From: a virus
Length of the DNA stretch: 60,138 bases
Strand: one strand, 5' to 3'
Virus record (IMG/VR): IMGVR_UViG_3300017613_000838
Coordinates: 1 to 60,138 of that record
Below, piece by piece: positions 49,794 to 57,636 of the stretch. The number at the start of each line of letters is the position of its first letter. Positions within the stretch are counted from its first letter, which is position 1. The notes beneath the pieces were generated by a model that was not told the DNA's origin, did not search any database, and worked only from the letters and a program-made list of their open reading frames with translations. The position numbers and the translations under genes are program-made.

Positions 49794-50045
49794 TTATTCC
49801 GCACGTCTAGGTACTGTTGCTGGGTCTGGATCTGCTATACCAATATGCCATATTAAGTCTCCACCACTGACAGTTGCTTCCTGATAAGCGTCCCTTACAA
49901 CCTCCCACTCATACACACCAGTCCCATCCGGTACTGGAGTTCCGTCTTCTTCATAACATCTGACTCGTTGACCAGATACCACTGTGCTCCATTCTGTATC
50001 AATCCATTCATCGGTATCAATGTTCCAATATTCTAATGTTCTCAT
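49794..50045 (-). CDS. Small beta-rich protein
   Basis: 83 residues, Trp/Val/Ser-rich, with TVVSG and ATVSG turns like those in the virion proteins of this window. Overlaps the next gene start in ATGA. Function unknown; possibly a virion accessory. Confidence 0.5.
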   Translation of the reverse strand: MRTLEYWNIDTDEWIDTEWSTVVSGQRVRCYEEDGTPVPDGTGVYEWEVVRDAYQEATVSGGDLIWHIGIADPDPATVPRRAE

Positions 50046-50290
50046 TTATCTAACCCCTTCATTTTAATATATATCAACGCAGTTACTGCTATCTGCATAA
50101 ATGTTCTCATGAGAGTGCCTTTTTTGATGCCTTTCTTTATCTTAGCCCTCATAAATTTGACTATGCCTTTCTGGACATCCTCTGGCACCTCTATACCTTG
50201 TATATTCTCCCACGCCGATATAGTCTCCCGGACTCTGTCTATCCACATCTCCAAACGCATGTAATTACTCATATCAGTCGGTTTCTTCAT
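50042..50290 (-). CDS. Basic helical protein with a hydrophobic C-terminus
   Basis: 82 residues. The central RAKIKKGIKKGTLMRTFMQ is basic and the C-terminal part (IAVTALIYIKM) is hydrophobic, so it may be membrane-associated. It overlaps the radical SAM gene by 17 nt. Function unknown. Confidence 0.55.
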   Translation of the reverse strand: MKKPTDMSNYMRLEMWIDRVRETISAWENIQGIEVPEDVQKGIVKFMRAKIKKGIKKGTLMRTFMQIAVTALIYIKMKGLDK

Positions 50291-51023
50291 TGTCTAATGC
50301 CTCATAGTCTATTAGATCTATTACGAAATGATCGTTCAGTATGTAGTCCCCATATCTAGCAACTAGACGCTCTTTAAATACCTCTAGTTGATATGGATCT
50401 GGATTTGTGAATGTCAAATAGAAATCAACCCCAGAGTCCACAACTACATAGAAATTATACCAGAATCTTTTGGCGTTAAACTGACGCCTGGTATTTCTAT
50501 AATAATCTTCTTCAGATACACCCTTAATGTCCACAGCATATAGAGCGTTAGGTCTGTTTGCCTTACGGAAAGAATTCATGTTGTAATCTATTTCTGTAAG
50601 TAAGATGTCACTGTGGAATATAGTGTTCTCATCTAGTTCATCTAGGATTTCCCACCACCAGTCTGAGTAGAGCGCCGGTGCTCCTCCCATGAGGTGAAAT
50701 ACCCCTGCATTTTTGGCGAGGTAAGCGTTATAGTATGCTCCCACCAACTCCCTGGTTGTGTATTCGGTGTATTTTCCAAATATGCCATCACGAGTAACAT
50801 AACAATAGTAACAATCCAGCGGACAACCAAAAAGCTGAACAACAAACTGTAAACCCATATCACCGTCACAAGTGAGACTCCGTGCTTCCGCGATAGTAGG
50901 AAACTGATCATAGCCACCGCCACCGCGATAAGTATTACAAAACCTAAAGTCCCCATATAAGTCCTCCTCCCTAACGTCTTTTAGTTGTCGTCCTTGGATG
51001 GGACAAACTTTCCATTTATACAT
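50274..51023 (-). CDS. Radical SAM protein
   Basis: 249 residues from ATG 51023, chosen because GGAGGGATA precedes it; the longer frame is not supported. The CxxxCxxC cluster motif is CPLDCYYC (C67, C71, C74), preceded by the family's GLQFVVQLFG strand and followed by the GGAPALY motif (GGE-like). Radical SAM enzymes use a 4Fe-4S cluster to make a 5'-deoxyadenosyl radical for difficult chemistry. The layout resembles PflA-type activases; the substrate cannot be told. It lies 1.9 kb from the peptide transporter gene. Confidence 0.85.
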   Translation of the reverse strand: MYKWKVCPIQGRQLKDVREEDLYGDFRFCNTYRGGGGYDQFPTIAEARSLTCDGDMGLQFVVQLFGCPLDCYYCYVTRDGIFGKYTEYTTRELVGAYYNAYLAKNAGVFHLMGGAPALYSDWWWEILDELDENTIFHSDILLTEIDYNMNSFRKANRPNALYAVDIKGVSEEDYYRNTRRQFNAKRFWYNFYVVVDSGVDFYLTFTNPDPYQLEVFKERLVARYGDYILNDHFVIDLIDYEALDNEETD

Positions 51024-51207
51024 TATCCCTCCAATTCTTTTTAAGCCATTCGTAACCAATGTATTCAGTATCACAACACGGTGGATGACCATGTGAACAG
51101 GGCTCCCTATCTCCGCCCGCGGCGTATACTTCATCGGTCTCTGGATTTATTAGCAAGCTAATCTCAATCCACTTCTCTCGTTTACCGGCCATATTAGATT
51201 CGTGCAT
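51016..51207 (-). CDS. 63-residue Cys/His-rich protein
   Basis: SHGHPPCCDTEY is a dense Cys/His cluster that may bind a metal. A clear start with AGGGATAGGATA-ATG and a TAATG overlap with the next gene. It overlaps the radical SAM gene by 8 nt, so the two may be translated together. Confidence 0.6.
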   Translation of the reverse strand: MHESNMAGKREKWIEISLLINPETDEVYAAGGDREPCSHGHPPCCDTEYIGYEWLKKNWRDNV

Positions 51208-51443
51208 TATCCTATCCCTTTAGCTGTCCAGTTCCAAAATCCCCACAGGTTAAATACCAATAAAATAGACATCTGTGCTAACAGGGGCCAGTTTTTCTGC
51301 CTAATAAACAATGTAATTTGTATCAAGCATCCCGCTATGAAAAAGTAATAACACTCTATTATTGGTACAGTAATCAAGGCAACTGCTGTTACAGTTACCA
51401 AACATGACAAACCACTTAGTATTGTGTTGAGTTTAAATTTCAT
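51207..51443 (-). CDS. Small membrane protein (PnuC-like tail?)
   Basis: 78 residues from an ATG at 51443 inside the ATGA overlap. It has two or three hydrophobic segments (LSCLVTVTAVALITVPII, then WPLLAQMSILLVFNLWGFW). The C-terminal LLVFNLWGFWNW resembles the end of PnuC-type or small phage membrane proteins. Function unknown. Confidence 0.55.
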   Translation of the reverse strand: MKFKLNTILSGLSCLVTVTAVALITVPIIECYYFFIAGCLIQITLFIRQKNWPLLAQMSILLVFNLWGFWNWTAKGIG

Positions 51444-51787
51444 TCTTGACTGTCTCCGTCTAACCATAGATACCCTTCGCACTCACAGTGGCCTGTGATA
51501 TCTGGTTTAGAAAGTATAACGTGCATCTCCTCATGTTCTTGCCACATGGTTATACACAAATCAAATAAACCATCTTTATCAATATCATAATAGCCTAAAA
51601 GTTTATTTTGGCCTGGACACCCTACGTAATTTTCTCGAGCTGTAGGTGGTGTAGAGTAGCCAGTTAGATGTTCAATTCCAGGAGCATGGCCGTTGTCGTG
51701 CCCCCAAATAAGATACGCTGGGAACGTAACACTAATAATCAACACCGCTATGAGTGTTGCTAATTTAAACCTATTCTCTGGTCTCAT
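51440..51787 (-). CDS. Membrane-anchored exported protein
   Basis: 115 residues. A single N-terminal hydrophobic helix (LATLIAVLIISVTFPAYLI) is followed by a Cys-containing domain (GCPGQNK, DLCITM, HCECEGY). DIDKDGLFDLC is a possible calcium-binding loop. Probably exported and anchored. Function unknown. Confidence 0.6.
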   Translation of the reverse strand: MRPENRFKLATLIAVLIISVTFPAYLIWGHDNGHAPGIEHLTGYSTPPTARENYVGCPGQNKLLGYYDIDKDGLFDLCITMWQEHEEMHVILSKPDITGHCECEGYLWLDGDSQE

Positions 51788-52140
51788 ATTCCTAACCCTC
51801 TCTGCGGAACTTCTTTAATTATCTTTATCCACTCACAGAGATGTACATTGCTGGGACTGTGTGACTTGGCCCAGATCTTACCCCCCACATCCACCATCAC
51901 TAACACACGCTCGTGTGGACTGCTAGAGGTAAATCTAGCTTTATATTCTAAAGCTTCGTCTAAGTTCATCATGACATGCCACCCAGATGTGTACTGTGTG
52001 CCCTGAGAGCCGTCTCTGACGGTTTTCTGTTCCGATTCGATCCATTCCCCTACTGGTATAATACGACTTTTATTTATACCGTGGAACAGCATCTTGTAAT
52101 TACCATTACTATCTTTATCTACTATTTTATACCAATACAT
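51784..52140 (-). CDS. Unknown globular protein
   Basis: 118 residues. MYWYKIVDKDSNGNYKMLFHG opens the protein; the rest is a compact alpha/beta domain (RVLVMVDVGGKIWAKSHSPS). No motif recognised. Overlaps the next gene in ATGA. Confidence 0.6.
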   Translation of the reverse strand: MYWYKIVDKDSNGNYKMLFHGINKSRIIPVGEWIESEQKTVRDGSQGTQYTSGWHVMMNLDEALEYKARFTSSSPHERVLVMVDVGGKIWAKSHSPSNVHLCEWIKIIKEVPQRGLGI

Positions 52141-52141
52141 A

Positions 52142-52309
52142 TTAAATCCCCGGCTCGAATCCTAGTCCCTTCATAATTACTGCAAACAACAGCATAGCTG
52201 CGCTCGAGGCGCCTTCCACAAAGAACATGACAAAGTACGCTGCTAACATGAAGCCACAGCCAAACTTAAATCCTGTCCACACTCTAAATACATCTTTTTT
52301 CTTTACCAT
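52142..52309 (-). CDS. 55-residue transmembrane peptide
   Basis: A short frame from TAGGAGTAATC-ATG with two hydrophobic stretches (FGCGFMLAAYFVMFFV and SSAAMLLFAVIM). The stop is one base from the next start. It may be a small membrane accessory to the neighbouring secreted proteins or to the transporter. Confidence 0.55.
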   Translation of the reverse strand: MVKKKDVFRVWTGFKFGCGFMLAAYFVMFFVEGASSAAMLLFAVIMKGLGFEPGI

Positions 52310-52317
52310 GATTACTC

Positions 52318-52710
52318 CTAGTCACAACCAAAATAGTGTATTTCTGTGTTTGTACCGACTTCAATCTCTCTAAAATCTAATACGGCAGAGGGGAAAAAGA
52401 ATCTATGGCCGTCTGCAGTATAACCAGCCCTCTTAGGGCGGAAATGGGTAATTGCATAGTCCCCAGGCTCCAAATCAACCACTATCGACCCTACATCCCT
52501 CAAGTCTATCTCAGGTATGTCTACATACTTGGACCCTGAATAATTACCTCTGATTCCATCTTTCCATTCCCACTTCACACCACCAACCCACGTACCCGGC
52601 TCACAGTTCTCAAATCTAGTCTCAGTCGAATTAGCTACTCCGACTAGGCCTATCATTAAACCTAGAACTATAGCAGCTATTACCATTAAAACAATTTTAA
52701 CTTTTTGCAT
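52318..52710 (-). CDS. Secreted or anchored protein
   Basis: 130 residues. The N-terminal IVLMVIAAIVLGLMIGLVGVA is a signal peptide or anchor; the rest is a beta-rich domain (GGVKWEWKDGIRGNYSGS, ITHFRPKRAGYTADGHRF). It directly precedes the transporter region, so it may act in the same envelope process. Function unknown. Confidence 0.6.
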   Translation of the reverse strand: MQKVKIVLMVIAAIVLGLMIGLVGVANSTETRFENCEPGTWVGGVKWEWKDGIRGNYSGSKYVDIPEIDLRDVGSIVVDLEPGDYAITHFRPKRAGYTADGHRFFFPSAVLDFREIEVGTNTEIHYFGCD

Positions 52711-52906
52711 GATGCACCTTCCCGCGTCTCTGACTTGGAATGTCTGTTACGTTGACTTCAGATATCAGAGTACTGTAAATTTTACCTTTGGTTATATCAC
52801 TCTTTGTTTCCCACACCAACTGTACTGCATTACCTTTCCTCCGCAGACGCAGATGGTCCACTAAAAACCCCAAAACCTGGTTGTCTAATCTAATTCCTGG
52901 CGCCAT
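52697..52906 (-). CDS. Small basic protein
   Basis: 69 residues from ATG 52906 with GGAGGTTAAT in front. Basic and beta-rich (RRKGNAVQLVWETKSDITKG). Overlaps the next gene by 14 nt and starts just after the transporter gene stop. Function unknown. Confidence 0.55.
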   Translation of the reverse strand: MAPGIRLDNQVLGFLVDHLRLRRKGNAVQLVWETKSDITKGKIYSTLISEVNVTDIPSQRRGKVHHAKS

Positions 52907-52907
52907 A

Positions 52908-54137
52908 TTAACCTCCAATCCTAATTATTCTTATTATCCATAAGTACGCTAATACTAAGAATCCTATGGGTATGTACATTAAAACCTTTAATACTAGGTC
53001 GCTATGAGCACTACACCAATTAACGACTCTTTCCATTATCCAATTATACGGCCTAAATAAATTAAGCAGCATTTCATATGTTATACCATGACCAAACTCA
53101 TACTGATAGAGCTCAGCCTCTTTTCTTTTAAGATATTCTGTATCGGCATCTCTGTTCTGGTTATCTATGTTTTTCTCGAATTCATGTAGCCGTCTCCAGA
53201 TGCTTCGTAGCTCCGTGATTGTAGTCCAGTTGCTGATGAAGAGGGACATACTACCGTGTACCTTGCCGAATGCATTAGACACCTGAATCAGAACGCCCAG
53301 AGGAACCACAGCCAACACAACAGATGGGCCTACTACTATATAAGGTAGGATCGACATGATCTGATCATAAGTGTTGTACCATAGATCGAAGTATCCGTAA
53401 TGTAAGAATAATCTGTGATAGTTTTTCTCTAGCCCGAAGAACAACCTGGCTAGACTCTTAGGCATAGCTAATTTTTTGTTATCTTCACCGTGTACAAGCT
53501 GTTTTCTGTAAGCAGCCTCAACCACCTGGTTCTTATACTCCAGGCCCGGTAGGAACCATCCTACAAACCAAGAGATTATCATACCAAGAGCAGTGGCTGT
53601 TATAGCAGCCCATACTAGATTACCAGAAGCGTCATACAGAAACGGAACTTTCCAATCCTTTATCTGTATTAAGATACCCTCACTCAGTTTCCATAGAATG
53701 GGGGTAAAGGCTATCAGTGTCATGATAGCCCTAACTACCTGTAACCCCAAACTCTCTACAATCCTTGCATACCTCTCCGTATCAAGCTGAATACGCTGGC
53801 TAGCACCTTCCACTTCGTTTGTGACATTGCGCCACTTGGGGATATAACTGAAGGTCATAGCCTTCCGCCATCGGAATGCGTATACTCGTGTGAACCAACC
53901 TGTCCACAATGCTAATACTATATATACTGCTACTAGTTTAAAGAACCATTCGAACGCTCCCCAGAACCCCTCAATAGTTCCTCCCAATGAGGGCTGGAAA
54001 TAGTTGTAAAACTCACCGTACCATTCATTCAATAATACGGACATGTAAACTTGTGCATACAGTGATAGGAACAGAATTAAAGCTCCGCCCCATGCCCACG
54101 GTATCCATCGTTTTCTCCAATAAAATTCTTTTATCAT
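52908..54137 (-). CDS. SbmA/BacA-type peptide transporter
   Basis: 409 residues, close to E. coli SbmA (406). Matching blocks in order: YAFRWRKAMTFSYIPKWRN, VEGASQRIQLDTERYARI, IVESLGLQVVRAIMTLIAF, LPGLEYKNQVVEAAYRKQ, LVHGEDN, GYFDLWYNTYDQI, SNAFGKVHGSMSLFISNW and a C-terminal RRLHEFEKNID. Several hydrophobic helices are evident. SbmA/BacA proteins are proton-driven inner-membrane importers of antimicrobial peptides, bleomycin and vitamin B12. A phage copy is unexpected; the start overlaps the upstream zinc-ribbon gene in TAATG. Confidence 0.9.
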   Translation of the reverse strand: MIKEFYWRKRWIPWAWGGALILFLSLYAQVYMSVLLNEWYGEFYNYFQPSLGGTIEGFWGAFEWFFKLVAVYIVLALWTGWFTRVYAFRWRKAMTFSYIPKWRNVTNEVEGASQRIQLDTERYARIVESLGLQVVRAIMTLIAFTPILWKLSEGILIQIKDWKVPFLYDASGNLVWAAITATALGMIISWFVGWFLPGLEYKNQVVEAAYRKQLVHGEDNKKLAMPKSLARLFFGLEKNYHRLFLHYGYFDLWYNTYDQIMSILPYIVVGPSVVLAVVPLGVLIQVSNAFGKVHGSMSLFISNWTTITELRSIWRRLHEFEKNIDNQNRDADTEYLKRKEAELYQYEFGHGITYEMLLNLFRPYNWIMERVVNWCSAHSDLVLKVLMYIPIGFLVLAYLWIIRIIRIGG

Positions 54138-54412
54138 TAGGGTTTCTCCAATAACTTAACACATTTTGCGCAGAGATCTTTTTTTGCTGTCACCTCAGTG
54201 GGGACCAGTTGGGATGTTGCTGGTTTGGTCTTATAAAGTTCTATTGTTTTCTTGACCTTATAATTACTGTCTCTAAGAGTACGTGCTGCCCACCCACCTT
54301 CATCATAATACTCTTTAAGTACTATTTTTCTTGAGTGAGAATAACACCCTTCTATCATACCGTCTTTACTATCAAATTCTTCGCCGCACTGATCACATTT
54401 ATAAACTTTCAT
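54137..54412 (-). CDS. 91-residue zinc-ribbon protein
   Basis: CDQCGEEF at the N-terminus and LCAKCVKL at the C-terminus, about 75 residues apart, form a likely zinc site. It is coupled to the transporter gene by a one-base overlap. Function unknown. Confidence 0.6.
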   Translation of the reverse strand: MKVYKCDQCGEEFDSKDGMIEGCYSHSRKIVLKEYYDEGGWAARTLRDSNYKVKKTIELYKTKPATSQLVPTEVTAKKDLCAKCVKLLEKP

Positions 54413-54630
54413 TTCTTTAAAGCCTTTCTAGTAATTTCAGGAAACTTCATTTTAACAAAATATCCCATACATCTACCGTCTACCTCTTCGTCGACAACAA
54501 CGGCACCACACGCAGGACACCAATTAACCACTAGGTCTGCTTCACCGGACCAGCCGCAGGGTACCGTTACTAATCTCTCTAACTTACCGATATGCTGATT
54601 CTTTTCATTAAAACAGAGTTGTTTGCTCAT
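54409..54630 (-). CDS. 73-residue zinc-finger protein
   Basis: VPCGWSG and NWCPACGA give a possible zinc site. An acidic and Val-rich middle (VVVDEEVDGRCMGYFVK) follows. The 4-nt overlaps with both neighbours show a coupled operon. Function unknown. Confidence 0.55.
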   Translation of the reverse strand: MSKQLCFNEKNQHIGKLERLVTVPCGWSGEADLVVNWCPACGAVVVDEEVDGRCMGYFVKMKFPEITRKALKK

Positions 54631-55339
54631 CTTCCTTTTCCTCTTCCTTTTCTGAAGCGCTTTCCATTATAGTTCTTAATAATTCACCCTCATATGTCCA
54701 ATGTAGTTGAGCAGAAAGATACTTGTTTTCTTGTCTGTTTTTGTAGAGATAGCCGGTCAACTTAGAAGGAGACCAGAGCTTGTCTTCGAACTCAAGCTTT
54801 CTACGCGCCACCACTGTAGCCGTCAAGCCAGAATCATGCGCATAAATTAGGGTTGACCCCATCGGTATACCCAACTCCAGAAAATCTACCATATTTCTGC
54901 TAGTCGAGGACTCTTCTCCGTCTTCATCTTCATATATCACATCACCTGAGTCAAATTTACCCTGTAAATGGGCTGTAACATCTTCTGAGTAGGGGAAATG
55001 AAATACACAAGAGTCTACCTGGCTGATAGCCCTACCAACTTCTACCCAAAAAAATTCTCTTTTGGGGTTAACTCTTACGTTTTTGAAAGTATCAAAACAT
55101 AGACTTTCTAATTGCTGCGCTTGTTCTACAGTACCAACAGTTACTGCGTACTCAACCTTAAAAGGTGTTGGGACCCCTGTACCATATAACTGTTTTATCC
55201 TGGAAGGGCCATTAAAAACACTTGTCATTCCTATTTTAACCATCGGCTCTTTATACGATGGGTTTGTAAGTATGTACAATACTCCCTTTTCTATCGGCGT
55301 TAAATCTGAGTAATTACTGACGATTACTTCTTCGGTCAT
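54608..55339 (-). CDS. GIY-YIG/T5orf172-like protein with DUF4357-like domain
   Basis: 243 residues. VLYILTN and VKIGMTS form the T5orf172/MUG113-type GIY-YIG core (residues 20-40), with NPKREFFWV as the family's third element. Residues about 145-205 (FLELGIPMGSTLIYAHDSG) resemble DUF4357, a domain often paired with GIY-YIG. The C-terminal tail is acidic. A nuclease or DNA-binding role is likely; a homing activity is not shown. Confidence 0.7.
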   Translation of the reverse strand: MTEEVIVSNYSDLTPIEKGVLYILTNPSYKEPMVKIGMTSVFNGPSRIKQLYGTGVPTPFKVEYAVTVGTVEQAQQLESLCFDTFKNVRVNPKREFFWVEVGRAISQVDSCVFHFPYSEDVTAHLQGKFDSGDVIYEDEDGEESSTSRNMVDFLELGIPMGSTLIYAHDSGLTATVVARRKLEFEDKLWSPSKLTGYLYKNRQENKYLSAQLHWTYEGELLRTIMESASEKEEEKEDEQTTLF

Positions 55340-55598
55340 GTTTTTTCACCTTTCGCATGATTCTATCACACTTGTTTCGATATATTTCCTCGAATAGATC
55401 ACCATATATGTGTCTCATCTGTGAAAACATAATATAGCAATCTACCATTTCTTCAACGTACTCCCTGTTTGTAATGGCTGTGCGTTTGATCTTGTTCCAA
55501 GCTTGTAGGAATTCGCCTACCTCCTCAATGCACATATTGGTTTGTCGCTCTAAGCCCCAGATTTCAATGGCTTTTTCGCTTAATTCCTTAGTTATCAT
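55314..55598 (-). CDS. MazG-like NTP pyrophosphohydrolase
   Basis: 94 residues. CIEEVGEFLQAWNK (E25, E26, E29) and EEMVDCYIMF (E50, D53) form the metal-binding pattern of MazG-type enzymes. These hydrolyse (d)NTPs or ppGpp-related nucleotides to monophosphates. In phages they may clean the nucleotide pool or block host alarmone signalling. Overlaps the GIY-YIG gene by 26 nt. Confidence 0.75.
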   Translation of the reverse strand: MITKELSEKAIEIWGLERQTNMCIEEVGEFLQAWNKIKRTAITNREYVEEMVDCYIMFSQMRHIYGDLFEEIYRNKCDRIMRKVKKHDRRSNRQ

Positions 55599-55905
55599 CT
55601 AACCTCTCAGAGAGCTCTTTTAGATGCTCCAGTAGTTCTTTGTTAGTATCAGACATATCAGAACATAACATACAATAAAATGCCATAGTATCGATGAGAT
55701 ACATTATCCCATCTTGGACACCGTTTTCTTCCACTCTTTTGTTATAATTATTTATTACCTTTGCAGTCAGAGGGCACGCCTCATCTATAGCCGTTCTTGA
55801 TAACCTTATATCAGGTTGTTTGTCAAAATAAAAATTAAACCTGTCCTTTAATTCTTCAGACACTTTGTATAAGTCCATTTGTGTCATATTGCCTTTGTTT
55901 CTCAT
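55588..55905 (-). CDS. Unknown helical protein
   Basis: 105 residues from ATG 55905 (TAATG overlap with the upstream stop). Helical (QMDLYKVSEELKDRFNFYFD, then LIDTMAFYCMLCSD). No motif recognised. Overlaps the MazG-like gene by 11 nt. Confidence 0.6.
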   Translation of the reverse strand: MRNKGNMTQMDLYKVSEELKDRFNFYFDKQPDIRLSRTAIDEACPLTAKVINNYNKRVEENGVQDGIMYLIDTMAFYCMLCSDMSDTNKELLEHLKELSERLDDN

Positions 55906-56351
55906 TAGTCCCACCAACACCTTATTTGTTTTCTGAGTGTTTTAAATAACAGGTCTAAGTCCTGGTTTATCATTCTCTCTTCTTTGTTGAACGAAAACCG
56001 AACCTTAGGGGCCCATCCCCTGTCGCCTTTGTAATCAATATAAGCATCATTTACCAATCTGTCAAGTAACAAAATGCATTTTTTTATATTTTTTGCATCT
56101 TTCTCAGAATTCAGAGACATGCCGTGTAGACGAAACCCCTTCTCCATTTGAGTCAGCTTCCGCCTAAGTATCGAATATAAAAAGGAATGGTCCCACCATC
56201 TATCAAGCCATATAACAGGGAACCAGAACACAACGTTCCTGACACCTTGTTTTATAGCATGCCAAGTGAGACCATATCTTTCTCGCCACCATCTAAATCT
56301 CCGGTGTTTATCACTCAGAAATTTCCCAATATGTTTTATGACCGTCTTCAT
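55905..56351 (-). CDS. Unknown Arg/Trp-rich protein
   Basis: 148 residues from ATG 56351, preceded by GGAGAATTATTACG. Rich in Arg and Trp at the N-terminus (KHRRFRWWRERYG). An internal segment overlaps a promoter-like element at 56037-56065. Possibly membrane-associated (FWFPVIWLDRWW); function unknown. Confidence 0.6.
   Translation of the reverse strand: MKTVIKHIGKFLSDKHRRFRWWRERYGLTWHAIKQGVRNVVFWFPVIWLDRWWDHSFLYSILRRKLTQMEKGFRLHGMSLNSEKDAKNIKKCILLLDRLVNDAYIDYKGDRGWAPKVRFSFNKEERMINQDLDLLFKTLRKQIRCWWD
56037..56065 (-). promoter_or_regulatory. Promoter-like element inside a gene, TTGACA-17-TATATT
   Basis: TTGACA (56060-56065) and TATATT (56037-56042) with 17 bases between. The downstream TTATATTGATTACAA is nearly the same as TTATATTGGTTACAA of the promoter at 59547, so it may be a real internal promoter for the genes at 55905 and below. 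It lies within a coding frame. Confidence 0.5.
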
Positions 56352-56856
56352 CGTAATAATTCTCCGGTGTGATTTCTGTAATATGACATCTCCAAAAATC
56401 ATCTCTTTCTACAGCCACACACAGTAAAAACTCTCCGTATTCCATAGGTATGTTTCTACTTGAGTTAGGCTTTATTTCGTATGGATCTGTATCATTATCA
56501 GTGCCAGGCTTCATAATGTCTATCCAAGCTGTCTTGTCAGTAGTGTTCTGTGCTGTAATTTCGAACCCAGTGCCTGGACACGGATATGTTTTGCTTTCGT
56601 GCCATGTATCATGAGCGTAAATAATTGTTTTACACCTGGTGTGTTCTTTATCAATGAAACATATCTTCCAAGTACTGTCTACGGTATCCCAACCAAAACA
56701 TTGACCAGTTCCGTCTATTGAGTGTTTTTTCCCGGCGTACTCATGCCCGTCAGACGGGATACTAGCAACAGCAATAAATAACACCATTGCAATAGTAGTT
56801 GCCCACCAAAGTGGGCTGTGGATGGCATCTTGCCATCTTTGTTTTAAACTTTTCAT
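56311..56856 (-). CDS. Membrane-anchored exported protein
   Basis: 181 residues from ATG 56856 with AAGGAGTGATT in front. One hydrophobic segment (LWWATTIAMVLFIAVASI) is followed by a large exported domain with four Cys and His/Asp-rich parts. The start of the gene at 55905 lies 40 nt inside it. Function unknown. Confidence 0.6.
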   Translation of the reverse strand: MKSLKQRWQDAIHSPLWWATTIAMVLFIAVASIPSDGHEYAGKKHSIDGTGQCFGWDTVDSTWKICFIDKEHTRCKTIIYAHDTWHESKTYPCPGTGFEITAQNTTDKTAWIDIMKPGTDNDTDPYEIKPNSSRNIPMEYGEFLLCVAVERDDFWRCHITEITPENYYDEDGHKTYWEISE

Positions 56857-56858
56857 AA

Positions 56859-57110
56859 TCACTCCTTCGGCTTTACTGTAGCCCTATCTGGACTGAAATT
56901 GTAAGCCTCTAAGATATAAAATCCCAGACACACACACAAAAAAGCATCCACGTCTTCTTTAGACATCTTTTCTGCTGTTTTAAACAGGTCATAAAAACAC
57001 TGCTCAGCGTCCTGAATCGTCTCTGGGGCGTACTCTTTACTTGCTTGCTGTACTATACCTTCGTAAAAATTCTTCACTTCTTGTTTTTTTGCAAATTCTC
57101 TGATACTCAT
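56859..57110 (-). CDS. Unknown helical protein
   Basis: 83 residues, helical, with one Cys-rich hydrophobic stretch (DAFLCVCLGFYILEAY). No family recognised. Start is 2 bases from the next upstream stop. Confidence 0.55.
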   Translation of the reverse strand: MSIREFAKKQEVKNFYEGIVQQASKEYAPETIQDAEQCFYDLFKTAEKMSKEDVDAFLCVCLGFYILEAYNFSPDRATVKPKE

Positions 57111-57112
57111 TC

Positions 57113-57409
57113 TTACTCCTCCACCAGCCTATCCAAACTGTGTCTATCTAAGTTCATACCTATAACATCCCCATTATACTTATGATCTTCACCTACTATA
57201 TACAGAAAGCATGATATGTTATCTTCACTTATTACATATACTATAGGTAAAGAATCTGACTGGTAGCCTGGGTAGTTGCCTTCCTCGTCAAGCTCGCCTG
57301 TCTCATCATCAAGTATATCCATTATATCTCTATACATTATAGCTCTTACAGACAGCGGTAGATCAAAAACCGAGCCGCCTTCTTCTTTTATCGTAAATTC
57401 TACTGCCAT
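57113..57409 (-). CDS. Unknown acidic protein
   Basis: 98 residues, acidic (IMDILDDETGELDEEGNYPG), with a C-terminal helix. Not recognised. The stop of the upstream small frame is about 66 bases away, with a weak ribosome binding site before this gene. Confidence 0.6.
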   Translation of the reverse strand: MAVEFTIKEEGGSVFDLPLSVRAIMYRDIMDILDDETGELDEEGNYPGYQSDSLPIVYVISEDNISCFLYIVGEDHKYNGDVIGMNLDRHSLDRLVEE

Positions 57410-57475
57410 TCTTACGTCTCCATTCTCTCTTGTATTGTTTTTAAGTTTTCCGCGGGGACCGACGGTAAACGACCA

Positions 57476-57610
57476 TCATATACCCACCATGATAAGGTAT
57501 AACCAGTAGAGGTGTACCATTGCCCCTACTAGCATAAGGTAGCGCTTACCATAGAAATCCAGTTGTGGACCGTTAGTGTCGAACGTTATAAACCATAGAT
57601 TTAACTTCAT
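57476..57610 (-). CDS. 44-residue membrane peptide
   Basis: A short frame from GAGGCGAATT-ATG with a hydrophobic C-terminal half (YLMLVGAMVHLYWLYLIMVG). It fills most of a 227-bp gap that otherwise holds no gene; the remaining 66 bases have no reading frame of useful length. Probably a small membrane protein. Confidence 0.5.
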   Translation of the reverse strand: MKLNLWFITFDTNGPQLDFYGKRYLMLVGAMVHLYWLYLIMVGI

Positions 57611-57636
57611 AATTCGCCTCGGGCGCGAAAGAACGC

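Noticed and set aside
50274-51023. QueE (7-carboxy-7-deazaguanine synthase) identity for the radical SAM gene
   Set aside because: Tempting because of the Qng1 homologue, but the cluster surroundings and length look PflA-like and no other preQ0 pathway genes are in the window.
57410-57475. 12-codon frame MMVVYRRSPRKT after the 44-residue gene
   Set aside because: Too short and without its own ribosome binding site.
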